This document shows, piece by piece, positions 23,871-31,508 of a DNA stretch of 64,000 nt (position 1 is its first letter; every line of letters begins with the position of its first letter). Under the pieces are notes generated by a model. It did not search any database. It was not told where the DNA came from and saw nothing but the letters and a program-made list of their open reading frames with translations. A program made the position numbers and the translations under genes. The stretch covers positions 22,455 to 86,454 of the forward strand of contig JARLHY010000114.1 of assembly GCA_031292015.1 (NCBI GenBank), written 5' to 3'. Source of the stretch: Negativicutes bacterium. Its GTDB lineage: Bacteria > Bacillota_C > Negativicutes > Sporomusales_B > JARLHX01.

Positions 23871-24761
23871 TCACGGTCGCTGCAAAAACTCAAGGATCTT
23901 TGTGTTTACCTGTTGAGCCTGGACGACGGCCAGATCGTGGCCGGCGCCGGGAATGACCTCCGTCTTTACCCGGGGAACCACTTCATTAAGGCGTTGTACG
24001 GCGTCCCAGGGCGAATAGAGTTTTTCGTTTTCGCCGAACAAAAATAGCAGAGGCTTATTCATACTGCACAGCTCGGCAGCGGTCAGAACGGTCGGCCGGA
24101 CCGGGCGACGGGGCTTAAAGCAGCTTCTGGCCAATAAGATGGCGTCCACCATATCTTCCGTCAGCCGGCTGTCCTTGCGGGCCAGATCGGCAAACATCCA
24201 GCAAAAAAAGTTTCTGGCAAACAGGCGATGCGGCAAGAAACTGATGACCGCGCGGGCGATGACGGCGGCCCTTATCGGCAGCACCACAGCGGCCGGCGCC
24301 AGCAGCACGAGTTTATTCACCCGATCGGGAAAACGCAGCGTATATTGACTGATCAGCCAGGCACCGTAAGACAGTCCCACAAAATTAATATTGTCGCCAA
24401 GACCAAGAGCGCCGAGCAGTTCGTCCAGCCAGGCCACCAGCCCGGCGGCGCCCCGGATCGGCCGGATGGCACGGCTTCGCCCGCAGCCGTAGAAGTCGTC
24501 AACGGCATAGGTCCGGTAATGTTCGGATAAGGTTTCGATGTTGGACAGCCACTGCAGCGAACTCGATGCGGCCCCATGCAGCAGCACCAGCGGCTCGGCC
24601 GCAGCAGGCCCGCCGATCCGCACAAACGTCTCACCATAAGACGTCTGTACCAGCCTCGACTCGGCCGCAGCCGGCCAGTCCTTTTCCCGCCGGGCATAGT
24701 GCTCCAGGTACCGCTCTTTCGCGGCGGCAGACCGGAAAGGATGATGTGCGGAAATCGCCAT
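23871..24761 (-). CDS. Alpha/beta hydrolase
   Basis: The 296-residue protein has the alpha/beta-hydrolase fold: oxyanion segment LVLLHGAASSS, nucleophile elbow GLSYGAW, acidic residue region LFLFGENEKLY and catalytic His in GAGHDL. It is an esterase/lipase-like enzyme of unknown substrate, with no signal peptide. It follows the TIGR00027-type methyltransferase gene by 29 bases and shares its TetR-regulated promoter (25727-25742). One speculation is that the hydrolase removes what the methyltransferase adds, for example a methyl ester. Confidence 0.88.
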   Translation of the reverse strand: MAISAHHPFRSAAAKERYLEHYARREKDWPAAAESRLVQTSYGETFVRIGGPAAAEPLVLLHGAASSSLQWLSNIETLSEHYRTYAVDDFYGCGRSRAIRPIRGAAGLVAWLDELLGALGLGDNINFVGLSYGAWLISQYTLRFPDRVNKLVLLAPAAVVLPIRAAVIARAVISFLPHRLFARNFFCWMFADLARKDSRLTEDMVDAILLARSCFKPRRPVRPTVLTAAELCSMNKPLLFLFGENEKLYSPWDAVQRLNEVVPRVKTEVIPGAGHDLAVVQAQQVNTKILEFLQRP

Positions 24762-24790
24762 GGATTATCCCCCTGCGCTTACCGACAGAC

Positions 24791-25687
24791 TCACCGTGCA
24801 TTACCGCCTGGAACAGATTTTTTCCTGGCGGCTGCAATCCTGAGCCGTTTGGTCATTACGCCAAAATCTTCCTTCGCAAAGTATCGATCCACCAGTGTGG
24901 CGTCATCCATGTCGTCAGCCAAAGCAAAATCATATTTGTCGAGAAAATCACGGATATCTCCTTCAATCGCAAAGCCCGGCTTCTCCCCTGCCCTGGCGAG
25001 AGACTGATAATGTTCTTTTATCCGGGGATCGATATTTTCCTGCCTGACTGCCGCAGCAGACGCATAATCAAAGACAAGCAGGCTATTATTTCCGGAAAAG
25101 CCGGTCAAGAGTTTGAAGGTGCTGTCCACAGACTGCCGGTCAAGATAATAGATTAATCCTTCGAGAAGAAAAAGGCAGCGCTTACCTTTTTGGAATCCGG
25201 CTTCATCCAGTCTGGTGGCCAGCGATTCTTTGGTGAAATCGACCGAGACAAATGTCAGGTTTTCCGGCATTTCAACGTTAATTTCCTTTAGTCTGTTTAT
25301 CTTGGCCTGCTGGGTTACAGGAGCGTCCAGTTCAAATACCTTCGCGCCGGCCAATTTGTCACGGAAACGAAGGGCCCGGGAATCAAAGCCGGCCCCGAAT
25401 ATCAGCACCTGTTCGGCGTCCGCCGCGAAACGTGCGAAAATATCATCAATGAACTTGGTCCGGGCAATAACGAATTCATATATGCCGGGAACTTTAAAAA
25501 AGCGTTTCTGCAAAAGTTTCCGGGTAAAACCATGCCTGGCTGCGGCATGAAGCAGCCAGGGCAGCAGCAGCGGGGCGACATAGTCCCCGCTTTTATAGCA
25601 GGGATTCTTCTCATAATAGGATATGGCCCGCATCAGGCGCGTGCCTTGTGCGGTTATGGATACTTTCGTGTCAATTCTCTTGCTCAT
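24791..25687 (-). CDS. SAM-dependent methyltransferase, leucine carboxyl methyltransferase-like (TIGR00027 type)
   Basis: This 298-residue protein belongs to the LCMT/Ppm-like group. Supporting features are RTKFIDDIFARFAADAEQVL with IFGAGFDSRALRF as the SAM-binding motif, VFELDAPVTQQAKINRL as the acidic strand-2 end, and LFLLEGLIYYLDRQSV. Members are putative O- or carboxyl-methyltransferases, common in mycobacteria and actinomycetes. The ATG at 25687 has GGAGG five bases upstream; an ATG at 25699 overlaps that site. It is the first gene of a two-gene operon with the hydrolase, and a TetR operator lies 40 bases upstream. Confidence 0.87.
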   Translation of the reverse strand: MSKRIDTKVSITAQGTRLMRAISYYEKNPCYKSGDYVAPLLLPWLLHAAARHGFTRKLLQKRFFKVPGIYEFVIARTKFIDDIFARFAADAEQVLIFGAGFDSRALRFRDKLAGAKVFELDAPVTQQAKINRLKEINVEMPENLTFVSVDFTKESLATRLDEAGFQKGKRCLFLLEGLIYYLDRQSVDSTFKLLTGFSGNNSLLVFDYASAAAVRQENIDPRIKEHYQSLARAGEKPGFAIEGDIRDFLDKYDFALADDMDDATLVDRYFAKEDFGVMTKRLRIAAARKKSVPGGNAR

Positions 25688-25726
25688 GCTTGCCTCCATT
25701 ATCAGGTGGGAAAACCAGTCTTAATA

Positions 25727-25742
25727 TAACGACCGGTCGTTA
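25727..25742. promoter_or_regulatory. TetR operator upstream of the methyltransferase-hydrolase operon
   Basis: TAACGACCGGTCGTTA is a perfect 16-bp palindrome. A one-arm variant in the same TATAACGACC...GTTAGGTAAA context occurs at 26483-26498, before the TetR gene. Confidence 0.85.
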
Positions 25743-25783
25743 GGTAAACTATAGTCTATATTGCAGAATAAGTCAACAGCAGC

Positions 25784-25826
25784 AAAAAAGCAAGGACTTC
25801 CCATCGCTGAGATATCTCTTGCTTAT
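25784..25826 (-). terminator. Terminator of the TetR gene
   Basis: AAGCAAG (25788-25794) pairs with CTTGCTT (25818-25824). On the minus strand it is followed by TTTTTTGCTG. It separates the TetR gene from the regulated operon, so each has its own promoter. Confidence 0.65.
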
Positions 25827-25849
25827 TCCTTCACCCAGGCAGATTCCCT

Positions 25850-26467
25850 TTATTTCCCCTGTATCCCCAGCCAGAAATTATGCCAGACCTTGTCGATCTT
25901 GTCGAGCTTCTGTTCTTCAGTCATATCGGCCATGAAGACACTCATCAGGGCGTACAGACCCTGCCGCAAGCTGTAGTAGGAGAGAAGAATTTCTTCCGGC
26001 GGAGCCTCCCGGATTAATCCTTGCCGCATACCCTCACTGATGATTTCCCGGTACTTGGCGCCCAGTCTCATTTCGTGACTTAAGGCTCTTGCCAGCAGTT
26101 TTTCCTTTAACGTCGCGGGAGGAAAAAACATGACCCGGTTCCAGAAGGCCCGCGCCTGGGCCGCTTCCTGTCCGGAGGAAACCTGAAGAGAGCCGAGATA
26201 CTGCTTAAAAAGATAGTAAAGCCGCTCCGGCGGCGGCGTGTTCTCCGACTCGGCCAAAAGCTTTTCCATGCGATGGCTGTATGAGCTCTCAAGCTCTTCG
26301 TAAATTTCCCAGAACAGCGCTTCCTTGCTGGCAATAAAGGCGTACAGCGACGATTTTTTTATGCCTACGCCGGACGCGATTTTTTCCATACTTGTCGCGT
26401 CATAGCCATAGTCGGCAAATAAGGCAAACGCAACCTTTTTCAGCTTTTCCCTGGTTTTACTGCTCAC
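25850..26467 (-). CDS. TetR-family regulator of the methyltransferase-hydrolase operon
   Basis: The 205-residue repressor has an N-terminal HTH (KVAFALFADYGYDATSMEKI, then GVGIKKSSLYAFIASKEALF) and an all-helical ligand domain. The start is a GTG at 26467 with GGGGG upstream. The same operator sequence lies before this gene and before the downstream operon, which indicates autorepression and control of the operon. A hydrophobic ligand is typical for this family; the identity is unknown. Confidence 0.92.
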   Translation of the reverse strand: MSSKTREKLKKVAFALFADYGYDATSMEKIASGVGIKKSSLYAFIASKEALFWEIYEELESSYSHRMEKLLAESENTPPPERLYYLFKQYLGSLQVSSGQEAAQARAFWNRVMFFPPATLKEKLLARALSHEMRLGAKYREIISEGMRQGLIREAPPEEILLSYYSLRQGLYALMSVFMADMTEEQKLDKIDKVWHNFWLGIQGK

Positions 26468-26482
26468 CCGACTACCCCCATA

Positions 26483-26498
26483 TAACGACCAGTTGTTA
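26483..26498. promoter_or_regulatory. TetR operator upstream of its own gene
   Basis: TAACGACCAGTTGTTA, an imperfect version of the perfect palindrome at 25727-25742, lies 16 bases before the GTG start. The flanks TA on the left and GGTAAA on the right are identical in both sites. Confidence 0.8.
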
Positions 26499-26549
26499 GG
26501 TAAATTGTATTTCAGCCGACAGGGAAAGTCAATGAAAAGGGTATACCGG

Positions 26550-26924
26550 CTAGATGGCCCGGGCGATGGACATGCCCAGCCAGGTGGCGAAGAAACCGAG
26601 GATGAAATTGGCCAGGATGTTGTACAGGGCCCACTGGAGCTGGGCGTCCTCCACCAGTTTCAACGTCTCATAACCGAAAGAAGAAAAAGTAGTCAGGCCG
26701 CCAACAAAACCGACTGCCACCAGAAGCCGCCAATAGGGGTTTGCTATCACCCGCTCGGTGACAAGCACCATAAAAGCTCCGATGATAAAACAGCCAACTA
26801 CGTTTACAATCAAAGTACCGTAGGGGAAATCACCGCCAAAACGCTCAGCCGCCCAGGCTGACGTGACGTATCTGAGCGCTGCTCCGATGCTTCCGCCGAC
26901 GGCTACTACGATTATTTTCAGCAT
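26550..26924 (-). CDS. crcB: Fluoride channel CrcB/Fluc
   Basis: This 124-residue, four-helix membrane protein exports fluoride as a dual-topology dimer. Family signatures are present: GGSIGAALRY, GTLIVNVVGCFIIG, and GGLTTFSSFGYE with the central Phe/Thr/Ser residues of the pore. The ATG at 26924 has GAGG eight bases upstream; a GTG at 26933 overlaps the site. It is last in the operon antiporter-Usp-DUF190-crcB, which is headed by a fluoride riboswitch, so the functional assignment is supported twice. Only one crcB copy is seen here, consistent with a homodimer. Confidence 0.96.
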   Translation of the reverse strand: MLKIIVVAVGGSIGAALRYVTSAWAAERFGGDFPYGTLIVNVVGCFIIGAFMVLVTERVIANPYWRLLVAVGFVGGLTTFSSFGYETLKLVEDAQLQWALYNILANFILGFFATWLGMSIARAI

Positions 26925-26947
26925 GTATTGCACCTCGTTAAGTATTT

Positions 26948-27295
26948 TTAGGTTCTGGGAGGTTTATTGCCGTATTTGATGATCTCAACATCGTCAATGG
27001 TAACCATGCCTTCTTGTACCGTTTCATCCAGGAAGGGCATTAATTTCGCTATATACTCCTCGCTGTCGACAATCTCGATCAGGATCGGCAGATCGCTGGA
27101 AAGATCGACGATTTTGGCGGTGTGAATCCGGCTGTTGGCTCCGTAGCCCATCAGACCGCGGAAAACCGAGGCCCCGGCCAGGTCCAGCTCTTTTGCCTTC
27201 AGCACGATGGCGTGGTACAGCGACCGTCCCTTCCAGAGATCGGTTTCACCGATATAGATTCTCAGTCTTTTGGCCGAACTGGCTATTTTGGGCAT
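26948..27295 (-). CDS. DUF190-family protein
   Basis: The 115-residue protein has the DUF190 pattern: KRLRIYIGETDLWKGRSLYH, then LAGASVFRGLMGYGANSRIH, then DLPILIEIVDSEEYIAKLMP. The fold is PII-like (ferredoxin-like), and genes of this family are often next to crcB, so it may modulate the channel or sense a small ligand. The ATG at 27295 follows GGAGG; the longer frame has no site. It lies 23 bases before crcB and 49 after the Usp gene. Confidence 0.88.
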   Translation of the reverse strand: MPKIASSAKRLRIYIGETDLWKGRSLYHAIVLKAKELDLAGASVFRGLMGYGANSRIHTAKIVDLSSDLPILIEIVDSEEYIAKLMPFLDETVQEGMVTIDDVEIIKYGNKPPRT

Positions 27296-27344
27296 TTCAA
27301 TACCTCCGTATGATTGATGACGACACGTTGTCTCCCAGTCAGGT

Positions 27345-27767
27345 TTATTTGACGATAAGCACCGGGGTTTTGGCGTAGGTCGCGACTTTTTGGGCGACAC
27401 TGCCGATGATCAGGTTCTTGAAGCCGCCGATGCCGCGGGTTCCCATGACAATGAGGTCGAAGCGCCGGTCCTGGGCATGGCGGACGATGCTTTCCGCCGG
27501 ATGACCCCGGAGAATTTCGGCCCGGATCCTAACCTTGAACTTTTCGCCATATTCGACGGCCTTGTCCAGGAGTGGCCTGAAGTACCGCTCCCCGTCGGCA
27601 AAAAACTCGTCGACTTCATCGATGCTGGGACTGAATTCCGGCGGTTTCACCACCGCCGCCACCACGATGTCGCTGTTGTGCGCGCCAGCCAGCATCACGG
27701 CCCACTCCAAAGCCTTCTGACTGCCCGGAGAGCCGTCGTAGGCCGCCAGAATCTTCTTAACTTCCAC
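27345..27767 (-). CDS. Universal stress protein (UspA family)
   Basis: The 140-residue single-domain Usp has the ATP-binding signature G-x2-G-x9-G-S in GTRGIGGFKNLIIGSVAQKV and the N-terminal ILAAYDGSPGSQKALEWAV. It likely binds ATP and regulates a partner. Its start overlaps the end of the antiporter gene by 11 bases, indicating translational coupling; Usp proteins often control CPA2 transporters. It is in the fluoride-riboswitch operon. Confidence 0.92.
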   Translation of the reverse strand: MEVKKILAAYDGSPGSQKALEWAVMLAGAHNSDIVVAAVVKPPEFSPSIDEVDEFFADGERYFRPLLDKAVEYGEKFKVRIRAEILRGHPAESIVRHAQDRRFDLIVMGTRGIGGFKNLIIGSVAQKVATYAKTPVLIVK

Positions 27768-28950
27768 CCTCAGCGCCCCTCTCCACCGTTATTTTTCCCA
27801 CCGCTGCTTCTTTGGGTTCCTCTTCTACCTGGAGGGGAAAAAACCATTTTTGCGCGATGACTGTCGGGATTACGGCGCTCATGATCACCGCGGCGATCAG
27901 CACGCTGTATTGGCTGCTGTCGATATGGTTGTTGGACAGCCCGTAGAGGGCCGAAATACTGCCGAAGGTCAAGCCGGTGCTCATGAGCAGGGTGGTATAG
28001 ATGCCGGTACGGCGGTCATAGTTGAAGATTTTCGTGACAGGCACAACGCCGATGAACTTTGCCGCCACCTTCACCACTAAAAAGACCAGGATCGCCCCGG
28101 ACATGGTATACAAAGCTGAAATCGACACCAGCGCCCCGGCCTTGATGAAGTAAAAGGGGGTAAAGACGGCGAAGACGATCGCCCGCATCTTATGCAGCGT
28201 TTCCCGGTAACGCAGGAAGAGACGGGCCATGGTCATGCCGATGATGTAAGCAGGCAGCACCGCTTCGCTGCCGCTGATGACCGCCAGATAAGCCAGGGCC
28301 AGCAGCACCAGAAAGATAAACTTGATCTCCGGCTCGCTCACCCGGCCTCCATACCATTGAAATATCTTGCTTGAGACCGGAGTGATGACAAAGATCGTCG
28401 CAACCAGGATGGCGGTGAACCAGACCACCTTCAGCGAAAAGCCGGTGAACATAATTCCCAGAGCCAGAACCGTGCCAAGGTCGGTGATAAAGCAGGCCGC
28501 CAGGATAGACTGCCCCAGCCGGCTTGACGCCAGACCGGTCTCCACCATGACGGCGTAGACCACTGCGACCGAAGTGGTGGACAGAGCGATGCCGGCGATC
28601 TTCGAGGCGTTGACCGACCAGCCGAAGCCGTAGTAGGCGAAGGCCATGCCGCCAATACAGGGAAGCAGGAACGAAAGGAAACCGATGGCCAGGCTTTCCT
28701 TGAGATTCTCCTTCAAACTGTCGGGGTTGATCTCGGCCCCGGCCAAAAAGGTCAGCACCACCGCGCCGAAGCCGGCCAAAAAGTTTACCCAGGGAGTGAT
28801 TTCAATATGGATGGCGTTGCCGCCGATCACGCCGACGGCGATCTCCATCAGTGCGACCGAAATCCCCAGCCGGATCGACAGCATGGTGGCAACAAGCGCC
28901 AACAGCACCCACTGGGCTCCGATCGCAAAATTCTGCTCCATCGTTCCCAT
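27757..28950 (-). CDS. CPA2-type cation:proton antiporter in a fluoride-responsive operon
   Basis: The 397-residue protein has about 12 hydrophobic helices of the monovalent cation:proton antiporter-2 kind. Supporting segments are FLAGAEINPDSLKENLKESL, the unwound-helix region LAACFITDLGTVLALG, and PAYIIGMTMARLFLRYRETL. Kef-type C-terminal nucleotide domains are absent. The frame is open to an ATG at 29067, but that region is the fluoride riboswitch. I therefore start at the ATG at 28950 (GAGAGGGG upstream); 28941 is the alternative. It may export fluoride directly or repair pH/ion balance when HF enters; sequence cannot decide. Confidence 0.85.
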   Translation of the reverse strand: MGTMEQNFAIGAQWVLLALVATMLSIRLGISVALMEIAVGVIGGNAIHIEITPWVNFLAGFGAVVLTFLAGAEINPDSLKENLKESLAIGFLSFLLPCIGGMAFAYYGFGWSVNASKIAGIALSTTSVAVVYAVMVETGLASSRLGQSILAACFITDLGTVLALGIMFTGFSLKVVWFTAILVATIFVITPVSSKIFQWYGGRVSEPEIKFIFLVLLALAYLAVISGSEAVLPAYIIGMTMARLFLRYRETLHKMRAIVFAVFTPFYFIKAGALVSISALYTMSGAILVFLVVKVAAKFIGVVPVTKIFNYDRRTGIYTTLLMSTGLTFGSISALYGLSNNHIDSSQYSVLIAAVIMSAVIPTVIAQKWFFPLQVEEEPKEAAVGKITVERGAEGGS

Positions 28951-28981
28951 CGCCCCTCTCACCGAATCTACAGTGGCTGTA

Positions 28982-29066
28982 AATAAACAGACTCCTACCG
29001 ACAGTTGTCGGTAGGAGTCATCACCGTCGATCACGGGGTTAATGGCGAACTCCATCGCCCCAAGCA
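28982..29066 (-). promoter_or_regulatory. Fluoride riboswitch with intrinsic terminator
   Basis: On the minus strand the leader reads GGCGATGGAGTTCGCC (P2 hairpin, 29044-29059), then a CCG...CGG hairpin, then GATGACTCCTACCG. This is the crcB-motif consensus, with the first segment identical to the Bacillus cereus riboswitch as I remember it. GACTCCTACCGACA (28990-29003) and TGTCGGTAGGAGTC (29006-29019) form a 14-bp terminator followed by TGTTTATTT and overlapping the aptamer's 3' strand. Fluoride binding should prevent termination and turn the operon on. Confidence 0.95.
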
Positions 29067-29081
29067 TAAATTGTTGTCTAA

Positions 29082-29111
29082 ATTATACCAGCAGCTGCTC
29101 CCTGGCGTCAA
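29082..29111 (-). promoter_or_regulatory. Promoter of the fluoride-responsive operon
   Basis: On the minus strand TTGACG (29106-29111), an 18-bp spacer and an extended -10 TGGTATAAT (TATAAT at 29082-29087) give a start near 29075, about 10-15 bases before the aptamer. Confidence 0.8.
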
Positions 29112-29120
29112 TGTTTCAAA

Positions 29121-30269
29121 TCATTCGAACAGTTCCTTGACCTTTTTCAGTTCCTGCCGGATGGCGATGCCTTGGGGACAATGACTCTCGCACTGACCGC
29201 ATTCGACGCATTTGGAGGCCGGCGCGGCCAGCTTCGCCCAGATCAGATACCGCTGTTTGGCCTCAGGGGTGGCGTCAAAAGCCCAGTAGTCATTGTAGAT
29301 CGAGAAGCAGCCGGGAATGTTGATCCCTTCCGGACAGGGCATACAGTATTCGCACGCCGTGCAGTTCAGCTTAATTCTTGCTTTGAAGATCCCCTTGATC
29401 TCGTCGATCATCGCCGTTTCTTTCGCGGTCAGCGAATTGGCCTGAGCGTCCTGAGCCACCCTGATGTTTTCCACCACCTGCTCCATGGTGGTCATGCCGC
29501 TCAGCACCACCGACACTTCCGGGTGGTTCCATACCCAGCGGAGAGCCCATTCCGCCGGCGTTCTCTTCACCTCGGCCCGGTCGGCGAGGGCTTTGGCATC
29601 CAGGGGCAGCCGGACCAGATTTCCGCCGCGCAGCGGTTCCATCACAGCGATACCCAGGCCCTTTTGGGCCGCATACTCCAGGCCGTCTTTACCGGCCTGG
29701 TAGTTTTCATCCAGGTAATTGTACTGTATCTGGCCGAAGGACCAGTCATAGTCGTCGACGATGGGCCGGAAGGCCTCGGCCTTGTCATGGAAGGAAAATC
29801 CGGCGTACCTGATTCTCCCGTCCCGGAGCGCCTGATCCAAAAACGCGGCGATTCCGGCCTCTTTCAATACCGGCCAGACGTGGGCGTTCAGGGCGTGCAC
29901 CAGATAAAAATCGATCCTGTCGGTCTGGAGACGTTCCAGCTGCTCATTCAGGTATTTATCCATATCGTCTCTGGTCTTTATCAGCCAGCTGGGAAGCTTG
30001 GTGGCCAGATTCACCTTCTGCCGGTATCCGTCCTTGAGGGCTTTGGCTACAAACGGCTCACTGGCGCCGCCCTGGGTAAAGCCTGTTCCGTGATAAGGAT
30101 AGGCGGTGTCGACATAGTTTACGCCGGCGTCGATGGCGTAACGGATCATCGCAATGGCCTTGTCTGCGTCAATATTGGTCGGGTCATTGCCGATAATCGG
30201 CAGCCGCATGCAGCCGAACCCCAAAGCAGAGACCATCTCATTGGTTTTGCCGAACTTCCTGTACAACAA
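29121..30269 (-). CDS. Aldo/keto reductase with C-terminal ferredoxin-like domain
   Basis: The 382-residue protein has an aldo/keto reductase TIM barrel (about 1-285; GFGCMRLP, then YVDTAYPYHG with the catalytic Asp/Tyr, and a Lys in LATKLPSW). An iron-sulfur tail follows: CTACEYCMPCPEGINIPGC and CVECGQCESHCP. These fused reductases are common in anaerobes and have unknown substrates; electrons may come from the clusters rather than NADPH alone. The start is a TTG at 30269 with AAAGGAGG upstream. It is monocistronic. Confidence 0.92.
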   Translation of the reverse strand: MLYRKFGKTNEMVSALGFGCMRLPIIGNDPTNIDADKAIAMIRYAIDAGVNYVDTAYPYHGTGFTQGGASEPFVAKALKDGYRQKVNLATKLPSWLIKTRDDMDKYLNEQLERLQTDRIDFYLVHALNAHVWPVLKEAGIAAFLDQALRDGRIRYAGFSFHDKAEAFRPIVDDYDWSFGQIQYNYLDENYQAGKDGLEYAAQKGLGIAVMEPLRGGNLVRLPLDAKALADRAEVKRTPAEWALRWVWNHPEVSVVLSGMTTMEQVVENIRVAQDAQANSLTAKETAMIDEIKGIFKARIKLNCTACEYCMPCPEGINIPGCFSIYNDYWAFDATPEAKQRYLIWAKLAAPASKCVECGQCESHCPQGIAIRQELKKVKELFE

Positions 30270-30392
30270 GAAAATTCCTCCTTTACTTCAGGCTTCCCGA
30301 AGCAACACAGTTTTATTCTACACTTCGATAAGTCTCGAATTGATTTTAGCTCATCCCGTTCTTCTTGTCAATGACGATTTGCGGCTGCCGGC

Positions 30393-31508
30393 TTATGGCC
30401 CGACAGGACCGCCGCCGGGCCGGACCAGGGTCCGCTGCAGATTGACCAGGAAATCCTGGATGTTGGTGACGATCGACGTCACCTCCAGCGTACCCCGGTC
30501 CCGCAGCTTGTTGACAGCAAATTCCGACACATCGACACTGAAGATATACACCGGCCTGACGGCGTCGTCAACCAGCTGATAAGCGGGAGTCATATTGCCG
30601 GTGGCGATGGAATGAAGCTGGGTAGCCAGGCATAACACGGTGGTCGCTTTTTTCGCATGCCGCCGCATCGCGTCCTGCGCTTCATAAACGTCGGCTATCA
30701 CCCCCGGCAGCGGTCCGTCATCCCGGATCGATCCTGCCAGCACCAGCGGAACCTGATGTTTGAGGCAGGCGTTTACCACGCTTTCGTCGATAGCCTGCCT
30801 GGCGATGAATTGGTCCAGCGACCCGGATCCCCTGGCGGCATTGATGATGTCAAGATGGTGGTAGTGCCCGTCGGGAACGCTTTCCTGGCTGTAGATATCC
30901 TGCCCGAGCGCCGTTTTATAAACCGCGCCTTCCAGATCATGGGCTGCCAGGGCGTTGCCGGCCAGAATGGCATCGACATAGCCGTTTTCGATCAGTGAAA
31001 TCATCGCTTTTTTCGAGTCGGAGTCAAACACCACCGCCGGCCCCAGTACCCAGACGATGTAGCCGTTTTCTTTTTCAAACCGCAGCAGATCGTACAGGCG
31101 GTCATAATCCCGGGAATAGGAAGTTTCCCGCGATCTGCCGGTGCGAAAAGCGAAAGTGTCCGAAGCCAGCGAATCGTCGCCGAAACCTCGGGTATGAAGA
31201 TAAATCCCGTCACGGCCGTCTTCGGTTCTTCCCACCACAACTTTGTCGCCGATCGCCAGACGCCGGAATTCCTTTGCCGTCGGACGGTCGTCCGGGCCGA
31301 TCACCACCACGCAGTCCATTCTGCTTTGATCCAGCAGAAGCCACCGGCCGTTCACTTTAAAATACTCGGGGAAGATGGTGGTGGCGTGGAACCCGGCGGG
31401 AGCGACCCCCGGCTTTTCCACTGGGCGGACGGTTATATCCGGGCAGTTGGCAAACTTCTCGCTTTGAAAGTCGGGCGATTTATAGGTCGGCAGCTTGAAG
31501 CTCATCAT
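30393..31508 (-). CDS. LOR/SDH-region protein, probable ornithine cyclodeaminase (TIGR00300 type)
   Basis: The 371-residue protein matches the family that includes archaeal ornithine cyclodeaminase and the C-terminal part of cyanobacterial AgrE/ArgZ. Supporting segments are FKVNGRWLLLDQSRMDCVVV, IVWVLGPAVVFDSDSKKAM, ILAGNALAAHDLEGAVYKTA and HLDIINAARGSGS. The predicted reaction is ornithine to proline plus ammonia. The start is the ATG at 31508 with GAGGAGG upstream. It overlaps the end of the RocB-like gene by 29 bases, so the two are translationally coupled and probably act in one arginine/ornithine pathway. Confidence 0.82.
   Translation of the reverse strand: MMSFKLPTYKSPDFQSEKFANCPDITVRPVEKPGVAPAGFHATTIFPEYFKVNGRWLLLDQSRMDCVVVIGPDDRPTAKEFRRLAIGDKVVVGRTEDGRDGIYLHTRGFGDDSLASDTFAFRTGRSRETSYSRDYDRLYDLLRFEKENGYIVWVLGPAVVFDSDSKKAMISLIENGYVDAILAGNALAAHDLEGAVYKTALGQDIYSQESVPDGHYHHLDIINAARGSGSLDQFIARQAIDESVVNACLKHQVPLVLAGSIRDDGPLPGVIADVYEAQDAMRRHAKKATTVLCLATQLHSIATGNMTPAYQLVDDAVRPVYIFSVDVSEFAVNKLRDRGTLEVTSIVTNIQDFLVNLQRTLVRPGGGPVGP

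Noticed and set aside
28951..29067. Antiporter start at the ATG at 29067
   Set aside because: The stretch is the fluoride riboswitch and its terminator, and the promoter predicts a transcript start only a few bases upstream.
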